NCBI GenBank assembly: GCA_021816935.1
Contig: JAKAWR010000015.1
Location: forward strand, 1 to 48,307
Reading direction: 5' to 3'
DNA length: 48,307 bases
Source: Actinomycetes bacterium
GTDB taxonomy: Bacteria > Actinomycetota > Acidimicrobiia > Acidimicrobiales > JAMCPL01
Position numbers and translations under genes: made by a program. Below, one piece after another: positions 19,166-28,627 of this stretch. The notes below the pieces were generated by a model. The model was not told the origin of the DNA. It was given only the letters and a program-made list of their open reading frames with translations, and did not search any database. Position 1 is the stretch's first letter, and every line of letters starts with the position of its first letter.

Positions 19166-21832
19166 TCACTGGTACCAACCCACCACGTCCGCTATTATAT
19201 CTATTGAACCGGCATTATTAAAGAAGCTCACCTGCCCTGAGGCCCCGAGCTTCACTATGACCAGGTTCGGCACCGTACGCCCTGCTGCCCAGTTTAGATC
19301 CGAAATGGTGGGGCGAGGCGAACCATCGGGGTAGACCGACAGGAAGCTCGAGGCGGTTGCACGGGTCGCGGTCACGTTCAGCACCACCGAAGTAGCACTG
19401 GCAGGCACGCCCCCCATCCCAGCTATCTGGACAACCAGCGAGGATGTCGAGTCCAACGTCTTTCCCTCGCAGGGAGTCATGTACGAAAGCCCACTCCGAG
19501 TGTCGCAGACCCGGGTCGGGGAGATGGCGGGCGTGAAGGTGGCGCCAGCGGCGGACGAACCGCCTGACAGCCACCCCGACACGTCGACGGCAAGGTTGGG
19601 CGTTCCCGCACTCGAATAGATCGACACGTCGCCATCGGAGGCCAGGGGGACTATGACCCGGTTGGGTACCACTTCGCCTGCCGAGTAGTTGACGCTCGAC
19701 GCCAGCGGAACTTTCCCGCCGGCAGGGTAAACGGTCAGGTAGCCACCGCTCGAAGGGTCGATCGCGGTTACATTCAGGACAGCGGCCTCGACTCCGGATG
19801 CGGGTACGCCACCGAGCCCGGCCACCAGCAGTGTCAGGCTTGTTCTTGAGGAGGGCGCGTGACCCTCGCACTGGGACAGCGCGCCGCCGCTCAACCCCGA
19901 TGGATTCCCAGGCCGGGTGTCACAGATCCTCGCCGGAGTGAGCGCGTTGTATAGCGCACCGGAGGAAGAGGGCGAGTAGTAACCGGCCACATCTATGACA
20001 ACATCGGCAGAGCCCGCGTAATTGTAGACGTCAAACGCGCCCTGGGAGCCAAGTCCTACGGTCACGAGGTTTGGCACGGTCTGCCCCGCAACCCAGTTGA
20101 GGTTGGAGGAGCTCGGACGGGCCGAGCCAGCAGGGTAGGCAGTGAGGAAGCTCGAGGCGGTCGTACCGGTCACCGTCACGTTTACCACGACCGCGGTGAC
20201 CCCGCTCGACGGAATCTCGCCATTGCCCGCAGCCTGAACGGTGAGCGTGCTCCCCGGCCCAAGGGCTCCGGCTCCGGGACAAGCTGGCTGGCTCTGGCCT
20301 CCCCGAGTGTCGCAGATGCGGCTCGGCGGCAGAGGATTGTACGGCTCCGGACTGGCCTGCTGGGCATAGGTGAACTTATCCGCGCTGGTGGCAGTACTCG
20401 TGCTCCCGGAGGAGCCTTGGACAGTGACGTCCACCGTACCCACCGCTCCGGCCGGGCTGGCAGCGGTTATCTCCGAGTCGGAGTCCACGGTGAAGCTCGC
20501 AGCGGCAACGGACCCGAAGTACACGGCATCGACAGTGCTCGATCCAGCGAAGCCCGAACCGTAAATCTCGACGCTCGTACCACCGGTGGCAGAACCCGAC
20601 GATGGAAGCAGGGACGTCACGGTTGGGATGACTGGCGGCGGCACGGCGAGCGCGATCATCTGCGGGACGCCCCCAGTCGGGATGGTGGTCGAGTCGAGGC
20701 TTGGTGGTGACGAGTCGAGGTGAACGACGAAGAGCTGGGCAGTTGTGCTTCCTGCCACGAGGGCTGTCGAAGCATCGGGCAAGACAGCCACGCCGCCAGG
20801 CGCGGATTCATTCGGGAGAACCAGCGTCTTCACGATGCTCGGAGGAACGACCGCAGCATCGAGTACGCTCACCTGGCCACCGTTGATGTCATCGGCCCAC
20901 GACACGACGAGAGACTTGCCGTTAGGGGTGAAGGCCACGTTGTTCGCTGTGCCTATGGCTGAGGCATTCAGCTGGACAGGCGTGACCACGCCGGTCGATA
21001 GGTCCACGAAGTCAACGTCAGCATACGAGCAGGCAACAGCAACTATCGTGCCGAGAGTATTTACCGCGAGACCTCCGTTGCCGCAGGAGGCCGACGAGTC
21101 GTACGCGGTCGGAAGCGCCACGGGACTCCCCAAGGCTCCGTTCGCAACCGATACCGGAACCAGCTCGCTGCCCGCATCGACGTACGCCGTGCTACCGTCA
21201 GGAGAGGATGCCACAAACGGCGCATTGGAGTTGGGGGCCACACTCGAGAGGTCGACCGTCGAGACGGCTGGTGGGCTGGCGATCAGGTCGACTATCTCGA
21301 TCGAGTCCGCGTCGTAGTTCCCGACGATGAGCTTCCTGCCATCGGGGGTGATCGCCAGGTCCCATGGCTCGACTGGGGCACCGAGGTTTATCGAATCGGT
21401 GACAGCCCCGCTCCCGGCGTCTATCACGTCGATGGTGGTGCCGGGCTCGTTCGCGCAGCAGTTGGTAGAAAGGCTCGTGTATATAGTTGAGCCGTCTGGT
21501 GACACGGCAACCCCAATCGGGTGAGTTATTGTACCGGTAGAACCCTCTTGGCCCACCGTGTATGTCGAGTCGTTAGGTATCTGTACCGGTACCACGCCGT
21601 CACCGCCCGAATCGGTAACGTACGCGGTGAGGACGGATACCGGAGCGGCAGAGGCATTTGGCGAAGTGGCGGCCACAGTCACAGTCACAATGCTGCTCGC
21701 GAGCACCGCCACGCAGGCGACAATCCGCCGGCATCTACCTGTTCGCGCTAACATCTCTCCGGGGCGCCTCTTCTGTGCGGGATATACAATTTGTTTCATG
21801 TCATCATGTCCCATAGTTTCACGTAGTTTCAT
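19166..21832 (-). CDS. Large secreted protein: YVTN propeller, TIG domain, three DTR modules
   Basis: The 888-residue protein has a signal peptide, best started at Met27 (n-region RTGRCRR, cleavage after NASAA). Residues about 65-395 form a YVTN-type beta-propeller (AVSPDGSTIY, VIDAGSGAV, AITPDGRKL). Residues about 400-490 are an IPT/TIG domain (PTVTSLLPSSGSATGGTSV). Three modules of about 130 residues follow, each opening with ICDTR/VCDTR. A full module runs VPASGV..VVLNVT, YLTVYPAG, LNWVAG..VPN and ends NFAGS.DVI.DV.GWY. No enzyme motif is visible. It is likely a surface-exposed binding or structural protein. It forms a pair with the lipoprotein gene just downstream. Confidence 0.85.
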   Translation of the reverse strand: MKLRETMGHDDMKQIVYPAQKRRPGEMLARTGRCRRIVACVAVLASSIVTVTVAATSPNASAAPVSVLTAYVTDSGGDGVVPVQIPNDSTYTVGQEGSTGTITHPIGVAVSPDGSTIYTSLSTNCCANEPGTTIDVIDAGSGAVTDSINLGAPVEPWDLAITPDGRKLIVGNYDADSIEIVDLIASPPAVSTVDLSSVAPNSNAPFVASSPDGSTAYVDAGSELVPVSVANGALGSPVALPTAYDSSASCGNGGLAVNTLGTIVAVACSYADVDFVDLSTGVVTPVQLNASAIGTANNVAFTPNGKSLVVSWADDINGGQVSVLDAAVVPPSIVKTLVLPNESAPGGVAVLPDASTALVAGSTTAQLFVVHLDSSPPSLDSTTIPTGGVPQMIALAVPPPVIPTVTSLLPSSGSATGGTSVEIYGSGFAGSSTVDAVYFGSVAAASFTVDSDSEITAASPAGAVGTVDVTVQGSSGSTSTATSADKFTYAQQASPEPYNPLPPSRICDTRGGQSQPACPGAGALGPGSTLTVQAAGNGEIPSSGVTAVVVNVTVTGTTASSFLTAYPAGSARPSSSNLNWVAGQTVPNLVTVGLGSQGAFDVYNYAGSADVVIDVAGYYSPSSSGALYNALTPARICDTRPGNPSGLSGGALSQCEGHAPSSRTSLTLLVAGLGGVPASGVEAAVLNVTAIDPSSGGYLTVYPAGGKVPLASSVNYSAGEVVPNRVIVPLASDGDVSIYSSAGTPNLAVDVSGWLSGGSSAAGATFTPAISPTRVCDTRSGLSYMTPCEGKTLDSTSSLVVQIAGMGGVPASATSVVLNVTATRATASSFLSVYPDGSPRPTISDLNWAAGRTVPNLVIVKLGASGQVSFFNNAGSIDIIADVVGWYQ

Positions 21833-21937
21833 AGTTTCAATCTATCTGCTTTTCTGTCTGTTCAGGCATTTCTTCAGCTTCGCAGGACACAAGGTTTTCA
21901 TCTTTTCCAAACGATTCACTCCTAACGCCACATACGG

Positions 21938-23209
21938 TCAAGTCCCCACGCCGTAGAGAGCGATATCGGTATACGGATTCGTATCGTTGCCGACGACGGT
22001 CAGGTTTGCATAGCGCGATCCCGTCGAGCCGGGGGCGAAGGCCACCTGGAACGTGACGCTCTGGCCGGCATCGAGCACCGGATCGCTGTTACAACCCGAC
22101 CAGTTGCCGCCGGAAGCCGGCATGAAGCAGCTGTTGGAAATCGTACCGCTGGAGAGCGGGTAGTCGGCGCCAGCAGGCCCCGGAACCTCGATCCCGTCAA
22201 TTACCAAGGGGACATTCCCCCCTGCTGGGGACGGGACGTTCGTAACCGTCACCGTCTGCGCAGCCGCTGTGGTTCCGACCTGCGTTCCTGCGAAGTGGAG
22301 CACCGAAGGGTCGACCACGAGGTTCGGGGTGATGGTCGCGGTTACGAAGTCGACGTTCAGGGTTGCCGATGTTGCCGATCCCGACTCCGCTCAAGTGAAG
22401 GTCACTTCGGGCAGGTGAGAGCGGAGGCACGGCCAGGAGTTGAGCCGGAATGTCCCCGAGTACTTGCTCGACAGCTTTGGCTGGCAGGATCCTGTCGGTC
22501 CCGGCGTCCCCAGCGCCGGGACCGGGACCGTCTCGCCGGTCGTCAAGCCCTTGCAGGAGAGCGTCCCTCCGCTGGACTGGAGTCCCTGGGCGGAGGTGAA
22601 CACCCACTGCGTCCCTTCGTACCAAGACGAGAACTCCGAGGGGAGGAGCATGACCATTTTCGCGGGGTCTGACGGATAGACAGGCATGTCGGCGTTCCAG
22701 CCGTTGACCGGCAGGGATTGCCCGCCCGCACACGACTGCACGGGGCCCGCCTGCGCCTCCACCGACACCCCGCCCTCCACGAGCTACCCCGTTGCCGGAC
22801 AGAAGCCGACCATCTATGTCCTCAGGTCGAAAGACATGCGCATCCGGAGGACGCCGGTGCAAGACGGCATCGACTCGTTCACCGTCATGTCGAAAGGCCC
22901 CGAGCCCGAGACCTGCGCTCCGATCGGTCCCTTGTTCGGCTTCGTCGTCGGCGGCGAGGAGAGAGTTCCGCCTGCCGCAGAAGTGCTGCTTCCAGATGAA
23001 GGTGTCGTGCTGCCGCCAGGCGTACCCTAGCCGGCGGAGCATGCCGAGAGCAGGAACACAAGACCGGTAAGCATGACCGCAACGGTACGTGACCAGCTGA
23101 GCGACCAGCTGCGCGACCCGATCCGCTCCAATGATTTCCGGCGGTGGGATAACCCAAGGCCGGCAAGCAAAGCTGATGCAACACTCCCCGGCCTAGTCAC
23201 TGGCACCAC
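21938..23209 (-). pseudogene. Degenerate paralogue of the ASH-domain lipoprotein
   Basis: The minus-strand start at 23209 repeats the intact gene (PVTRPGSVASAL, RKSLERIGSRSW, AVMLTGLVFLLSACSAG) and then stops at 23027. The middle survives in another frame (22780-22391: GWNADMPVYPSDPAKMVMLLP..., then SGTFRLNSWP). The ASH domain survives in a third (22318-21938: VTFQVAFAPGSTGSRYANLTV). At least one stop and two frame changes separate them. Its start has the same one-base spacing from the upstream DTR gene as the intact copy, which shows that the pair was duplicated before this copy decayed. Confidence 0.88.
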
Positions 23210-23210
23210 C

Positions 23211-25874
23211 TCACTGGTACCAACCCACCACGTCCGCTATCACGTCTGCCGAGCCGGCAAAGTTGTAGATCGAGACCTGACCATTGGAGCCGAGCTTCAC
23301 TATTACGAGGTTCGGGACGGCCTCGCCGGCTACCCAGTTGAGATCGGATGCAGTGGGCTGTCCCTGGCCAGCCGGCCACAGGGTCAGATACGACGGCTTC
23401 GTCGTGTTGGTGACGGTCACGTTCAGCACAACCGCAGCTGCATTGGTGGGCACCCCGCCTACTCCCTGGACCTGGAAGGAAAGAGTGCTTCCCTGAGAGA
23501 GGGTCTGTCCCTCGTCAGGCTCTCCGGATCCGCTACGGGTGTCGAGTATGCGAGCCGGGGTGATCCCGGAGAACTGGGTAAGCGACGTGCCGGTGCCGCC
23601 CGGGTTCGTGTACCAGCCGCCCACGTCTACTATCACGTTCGCCTCGCCGGCAAAGTTGTAGATCGATACCTTCCCCGCTGACGAGAGGGGAACAGAGACC
23701 CTGTTCGGTGTAGTAACCCCTTTCGTCCAGTTTAGGTTGGACGCCGTGGGCCTTGCGGAACCACCGGGATAGACCGTGAGGTAGCTCGCAGCCGTCGTCA
23801 CCGCAACGGTTACGTTGAGCACGACCCCTTCTGCCCCGGATGCCGGCACGCCGCCTACTCCTTCTACCTGTATGGTCATCGACTGACCCGGCCCGAGTGC
23901 GCCGTTTGCGTTGCACTGGGCGGCAGTGCCTGAGAGCTTCGAGGGATTGTTCGGCCTCGTGTCGCAGATGCGAGAAGGCGAAAGGGCGTTGTAGAGGCCG
24001 GCTCCCGAGGGCGCTGGTCCCACGTAACCTTGAACGTCCACGATCACGTCCGCAGAAGAGATGTTCGTATATATAGAAACCTGACCGGAGGAGCCGAGAG
24101 CCACCTCGACGAGGTTCGGCACGGCCTCTTTCGCACGGAAGTTCAAGTTGGAGCTGAGCGGCTCGGAGGTGCCCGCCGGATAGATCGTGAAATAGCCCGG
24201 GGCGGTGGCGTTGTCCGCTGTCACGTTCAGCACAACCGCAGTGGCCCCGGTTGCGGGCACTCCTCCCGATGTGATGCCGCTAGGGTTCGTACCTGCCACC
24301 TGGATAGTCAGTGGAGTGCCGCCTTGAAGGGTTTTTCCTGCGCACTGGGCATCCTCGCCGACAAGCTTCGAGGGATTGTTCGCTCTCGTGTCGCAGATGC
24401 GATACGGGCTTATGGGGTTATAGGGAGCCGGAGTCGTCGGCGCCGAGGGGATGACGGGCTGTGAGGCGGTAGAGGCCGGGCCATTTCCGTCGCAGTTGGT
24501 GGCGGCAACGGTAAAGGTGTACTTCGTGCCGTTGGAAAGGCCGGTCACGGTGTCGCTGGTCGCCGTCGTACCTGTGCTGGTGGAGCTGACGAGGGTGGTT
24601 CCCGAGTAGATGTCCACCTGGTAGCTCGTGATCGGGCACTCGCCGATAGAGGACGGTGCCGTCCAGGTGAGGTTGGCCGTTGTGTTTGCAGGGGTTGCTA
24701 TCACGTTGGTGGGCTTGCCGGGGACGGTGTTCGTGTTGGCGTAGACGAAAATGTTGCCCCCGGTGTAGGTGTCGCCTGCGGCGCAAAACGAGATCGAAGG
24801 GCACGAGATCGCCGACAGGTTCCCCTGGGAGTCGACGGCGACGGGACTGGACCACGACGTGCCGTCGAAGTACGAGACGTTGCCGCTGTAGGTTCCCCCC
24901 GTGCTCTCGATCCCGGCCACGCAGAACTTCGCGCTGGCGCACGACACGGCCTCCACCGGCGAGTTGTCCGGAGCGACCAGGGCAGGAGCCGCCCACGACG
25001 TGCCGTCAAAGGTGACTGCGTACCCGAGATTGTCGACGGCGGCGCAGAACGACGGCGTCGGACACGACACGGAATAGAGCTCTTCCGCGTTTCCCTGGTA
25101 GGAGTCGACCACGTGCGGCGCGCTCCAGGTCGAACCGTCCCAGCTGAGAGCGTTGCCGAACGAGTCGACGGCGATGCACATGGTCGCGCCCGCGCACGAC
25201 ACGGACTCGAGAGTATGGCCGTTGTTCGGCGTGCTGTCTACGAACGCCGGTGCCGTCCATGCGGTCCCGTTGAACATCATCGCGTCTCCGTTCTGGTCGA
25301 CGGCAGCGCAGAACGTCGCGCTCGTACACGACACCGAGTCGATCGCGACGGCGTTCTGCCCGTTGTTAGCGTTCCCGCCGCCATCGATGAGAACGGGCGC
25401 GCTCCATGTGCCGCCCGACTCCTCGACGACGTAGCCCATGCTGTCTACGACCATGCAGAATGTCGTCGTGGGACAGGAGATCGTGGCCGTTGTGCCGTTG
25501 CCGTTGATCTCGGGGTCGACGGACTTCGGAGTGCTCCACGACGATCCGTCGTAGTACGTGGCATAGGCGGACTCGTCGAGCCCCACGCAGAACGTCGTGG
25601 TCGGGCACGACATTCCCTGGAACGCCGGAGCCTCCGGGTAGGTCGTCCCGTACACGTTGATTGGGCCGCTCCAGGTTCCGTACGTTGTCCCGTACGCGGT
25701 GGGCGGCAGGGCAGTCGCACCTGCCACTACAGCAGCAAGCGTGAGCAGCGCTGCCAGTAACTTCGCAGAACTCCTCAGAATTGCTGGAACGGCCCGGGGC
25801 AGCATCCTATTGGCGGCCACGAGATCGATAGGGGAATCGCCCGGCGGCAGGCTTCGTAGAGTTCCGTATGCCAT
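23211..25874 (-). CDS. Large secreted protein: Cys-type propeller repeats, FN3, three DTR modules
   Basis: The 887-residue protein has an N-terminal signal segment (LLAALLTLAAVVAGATA). Residues about 85-375 hold seven or so repeats of SVSCP..FCAAVD..G.A..FDGTSWSAP..VD. This paired-Cys repeat is predicted to form beta-propeller blades. A fibronectin type III domain follows (about 385-475: GKPTNVIATPANTTANLTWTAP), then three DTR modules (about 490, 635 and 775 to the end, finishing ADVVGWYQ). The layout parallels the 888-residue neighbour, but with a different head. It is probably surface-exposed; no catalytic residues are seen. The stop is one base before the decayed lipoprotein start. Confidence 0.85.
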   Translation of the reverse strand: MAYGTLRSLPPGDSPIDLVAANRMLPRAVPAILRSSAKLLAALLTLAAVVAGATALPPTAYGTTYGTWSGPINVYGTTYPEAPAFQGMSCPTTTFCVGLDESAYATYYDGSSWSTPKSVDPEINGNGTTATISCPTTTFCMVVDSMGYVVEESGGTWSAPVLIDGGGNANNGQNAVAIDSVSCTSATFCAAVDQNGDAMMFNGTAWTAPAFVDSTPNNGHTLESVSCAGATMCIAVDSFGNALSWDGSTWSAPHVVDSYQGNAEELYSVSCPTPSFCAAVDNLGYAVTFDGTSWAAPALVAPDNSPVEAVSCASAKFCVAGIESTGGTYSGNVSYFDGTSWSSPVAVDSQGNLSAISCPSISFCAAGDTYTGGNIFVYANTNTVPGKPTNVIATPANTTANLTWTAPSSIGECPITSYQVDIYSGTTLVSSTSTGTTATSDTVTGLSNGTKYTFTVAATNCDGNGPASTASQPVIPSAPTTPAPYNPISPYRICDTRANNPSKLVGEDAQCAGKTLQGGTPLTIQVAGTNPSGITSGGVPATGATAVVLNVTADNATAPGYFTIYPAGTSEPLSSNLNFRAKEAVPNLVEVALGSSGQVSIYTNISSADVIVDVQGYVGPAPSGAGLYNALSPSRICDTRPNNPSKLSGTAAQCNANGALGPGQSMTIQVEGVGGVPASGAEGVVLNVTVAVTTAASYLTVYPGGSARPTASNLNWTKGVTTPNRVSVPLSSAGKVSIYNFAGEANVIVDVGGWYTNPGGTGTSLTQFSGITPARILDTRSGSGEPDEGQTLSQGSTLSFQVQGVGGVPTNAAAVVLNVTVTNTTKPSYLTLWPAGQGQPTASDLNWVAGEAVPNLVIVKLGSNGQVSIYNFAGSADVIADVVGWYQ

Positions 25875-26124
25875 GCTGTCAATCTACGCTGTCAAGTCCA
25901 GCAGATCATCGGGAGAACTCCCCATTTATTATCGGGATTTTCGGTATGACCCTGGACGACCACTATGGTATGACCTCGTAGGTGCCCTTGGAAGGCGGTA
26001 GCGGACTTCCCTACGTTTGATAGAGAATCGCTTTCTTTGCTGCCCTGGATGCGCCATCACTCTCGACCGGCGGGCGACCGGCAGCTCCTGAGCGCCGTGC
26101 CCCGAGCCGCTCGCTGAACTCCGC

Positions 26125-27297
26125 CTATCCGGGAACAGCGGCGTAGGCGGCTACCTGCAGATCAGCGTGAACCTGCGGCGGGCGAGCCATCCCGAAGACC
26201 AGCTGGGTCATAACTATCACCGTGAGATCCCGTGCCGGGTCAACCAGCCAGGTGGTTCCAAGTCCGCCGTCCCAGCCATACGCACCGGCCCGCGGCCCAT
26301 CCGTAACGACCGATATGCAGTATCCCCAGCTGCGCCCGTCCAGGAACCCCCGGACATCTCGCGCCCTCTGCTTGGGGGTGAGCTGGTCCCGCACCATCTC
26401 CCTGACAGCACCCTCCCTCAGCACCGGTTCACCGCCTCGGAGCAGCATCCGCGCCAGGGCCAGCAGGTCATCGGCAGTCGATACGAGCCCTGCGGCGCCG
26501 TCGCAGAACGCAGGCGGGCGGCTCCACTGCCCCTCGGGCGGGTCCCAAACCTCCAACCCATCCGGGGTGGCCCCGTACGCCGTCGCAAGGCGGCACGTAT
26601 CTGTTGCCCAGAAGGCGGTATCGCGCATCCCGAGCGGCTCGAGCACCCGAGTACGCACGACCTCGTCGAGTCCCATACCTGCCGCCCTTGCCAAGAGGAC
26701 GCCCAGCACCGATGCACCGGTGTTGTAGAACCACCTATCGCCGGGTTGCGCCATCAGCGGCAGCGACGCGAACCTCTCCATCCAGGAGTCCTGATCCGGC
26801 TGATCTGCGGGGTTCGGCGGCCCGAGCGTATGCAGGTGCAACCGCCCGGCCGCGGCAACAACCGGCCACGGCTCTGCAGCGAAAAGCATGTCCTTGCTCA
26901 TGCCAAACCCGAACGTGAATGTCATTAGCTCACGCACTGTGATCGCACGGCGCGCAGGTACCGTCTCGTCGAGCAGGCCATCGATCTTCGTCAGCACCCG
27001 CCGGTTTGCCAGCTCCGGCAGCAGCCGATCAACTGGCTCGTCCAGAGAGAACAGGCCCTCTTGGGCAAGGGCCAACGCCGCCAGTCCTATGATCGGCTTC
27101 GTAGTCGAAGCGAGACGAAACAGCGAGTCCCTCTTCGCGGGCACACCACCCACGGCGAGCGAGCCCTCGACTTCTACGTGCACCGTGTCACCCCGGGCAA
27201 CCAGCGCCACCAGCCCCGGAATACCGCCCTCGCCAACGTGACCGGCAGCCACTTCGCCGAAGCGTTCCAACCCTTCTTCCGTCAGTAACTCGACCAT
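26125..27297 (-). CDS. Serine beta-lactamase-like hydrolase (class C/EstB fold)
   Basis: The protein has 390 residues. The nucleophile motif SxxK is STTK (Ser64, Lys67), the tyrosine motif is FYNTG (Tyr191), and the third element is GWDGGLGTTW. These match the beta-lactamase/esterase family whose members hydrolyse esters or beta-lactams. The residues around Tyr favour the esterase-like subgroup (YNTGASVLG). No signal peptide is visible, so it is probably cytoplasmic. It has no operon partner. The substrate is unknown, and resistance function should not be assumed. Confidence 0.88.
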   Translation of the reverse strand: MVELLTEEGLERFGEVAAGHVGEGGIPGLVALVARGDTVHVEVEGSLAVGGVPAKRDSLFRLASTTKPIIGLAALALAQEGLFSLDEPVDRLLPELANRRVLTKIDGLLDETVPARRAITVRELMTFTFGFGMSKDMLFAAEPWPVVAAAGRLHLHTLGPPNPADQPDQDSWMERFASLPLMAQPGDRWFYNTGASVLGVLLARAAGMGLDEVVRTRVLEPLGMRDTAFWATDTCRLATAYGATPDGLEVWDPPEGQWSRPPAFCDGAAGLVSTADDLLALARMLLRGGEPVLREGAVREMVRDQLTPKQRARDVRGFLDGRSWGYCISVVTDGPRAGAYGWDGGLGTTWLVDPARDLTVIVMTQLVFGMARPPQVHADLQVAAYAAVPG

Positions 27298-27552
27298 CGG
27301 TCCTCTCCTCTCGTCTCGTCTCTATCTCCCGCTCCGGTTTCCGATACATCGCGGCAGTCGTCTCCGTAAGCGCAATAGCAGCCAGCAGAACCTGCTACCG
27401 CGGAGCCCTGATAGGCCCGGCGGAATCCACGGGTTGAACGAGGAGTCGGCGAAAAGAGCATCGACGCTGCGCTGCAAGACCCTGATGGGCCCGGCTACTT
27501 CAGCGGTCCGGGAGAGGGAAAGCGGACTTTCGGCACCGTTCAGCCAAGCTTA
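27298..27552. other. Intergenic region left of the MITE-like element
   Basis: This is upstream sequence of the minus-strand hydrolase. No gene is seen. It ends with the target duplication TTA (27550-27552) that borders the next element. Confidence 0.5.
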
Positions 27553-27712
27553 GGGCCCGTGTCATAATTAATTGAGCGATCCCGACGGCCAGATGACGCC
27601 CCTGGCTGTGTCCTCGTCCTCGATGTACTCCCTGGTACATCTGCGTCCTCGTCCTTGCCAGATGACGCCCCTGGCTCGCCGGATATCATCCCACTAATTA
27701 TGACACGGGCCC
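27553..27712. mobile_element. 160-bp MITE-like element with 18-bp terminal inverted repeats and a TTA duplication
   Basis: The ends are perfect 18-bp inverted repeats (GGGCCCGTGTCATAATTA at 27553-27570 and its complement at 27695-27712). TTA stands directly outside each end (27550-27552 and 27713-27715). A three-base TNA duplication is known for part of the IS5 family. The interior has a 19-bp direct repeat (27589-27607 and 27658-27676) and a small hairpin (GATGTAC/GTACATC at 27622-27641). There is no transposase, so it would move only with an enzyme supplied elsewhere. The region from 27713 to the next gene holds nothing more. Confidence 0.8.
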
Positions 27713-27899
27713 TTACCAAGACACGCCGGATTGCCCAGCCGTTGAGGGCTCCGATGGAAGGCACTGGCATAGTATGGGGAACGCCGGGAGCACCTTGCAC
27801 CCGGCCGAGCAGTGGGGCATCCTTGTCTCTTATGTACCGCCGTTATGCCCCTTCTCCTCTCGGTAACACGCCGAGAACGCCCTCCTGCGTGACACCAGG

Positions 27900-28487
27900 A
27901 TGACGAACCATCTGGTTCTCGTCGGTGGCCACGAAGGCACGGGTAAGAGCGAGTTTGCCCGGGACCTCGCACGTATCACTCATATCGCTCTCATCGACTG
28001 GGATACCGTCACCGGCCCTCTCGCACACGCACTGGCGGAGCAGCGCTGCACCGACCCGTCGGATACGCGCAGTGACCCTTACCTGCGACACATCCGGCCA
28101 CTCCGGTATCAGTGCCTCATGGGCACCGCTACCGAAATCCTCGACTCAGGGTCGAGCGTGATAGCCGCAGCACCCTTTCTCGACGAGGTGACCAACCCCG
28201 AATGGCTGGCCACCACCGAGTTGCGATGCCATGAAGCCAACGCCGACCTCCATATCGTCTGGGTCCGATCGGACCTCGCGAGCGTCCACAAGAGACTCGC
28301 CTGGCGCAATGCCGATCGCGACGCCTGGAAGCTTGCCAACTGGGACGAGTACGTCAAGCGGGTGAATGAACAGCAGGTTCCCGTAGGTCCCTTCGCTCTC
28401 GTCAATAACGCTGCCGGAGCAGCGAAAACCCTAGCCGAGCAGGCGCTGGAGCTTGCGGGAGTGCTCCTTGGCGAAGATTACACGTGA
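27900..28487 (+). CDS. Small P-loop ATPase/kinase-like protein
   Basis: The protein has 195 residues and starts at ATG 27900. Walker A is GGHEGTGKS (9-17), followed by ARDLARITHIALIDWD, and a central helix carries SSVIAAAPFLDE. The last third has VRSDLASVHKRLAWRNADRD, an Arg-rich LID-like stretch. The layout matches AAA_33/zeta-type small kinases that phosphorylate small molecules. The target is unknown. It has no obvious operon partner and may be transcribed alone. Confidence 0.75.
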   Translation: MTNHLVLVGGHEGTGKSEFARDLARITHIALIDWDTVTGPLAHALAEQRCTDPSDTRSDPYLRHIRPLRYQCLMGTATEILDSGSSVIAAAPFLDEVTNPEWLATTELRCHEANADLHIVWVRSDLASVHKRLAWRNADRDAWKLANWDEYVKRVNEQQVPVGPFALVNNAAGAAKTLAEQALELAGVLLGEDYT

Positions 28488-28627
28488 ACCCGCCGGCAAC
28501 AATCGCCGCGGGTGGAGACGGCGGCACTGGCACTGGAACATCTGGCTCCGACGAACGCATTGCACCTTCCGCTTCATGCCTACCCGGAACTGACGCCGCT
28601 ACCGCTCGCCGGGTAGTCTGAAACCCG

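Noticed and set aside
27540-27800. 86-codon minus-strand frame over the MITE-like element
   Set aside because: It is low-complexity, made by the internal repeats, and has no start signal.
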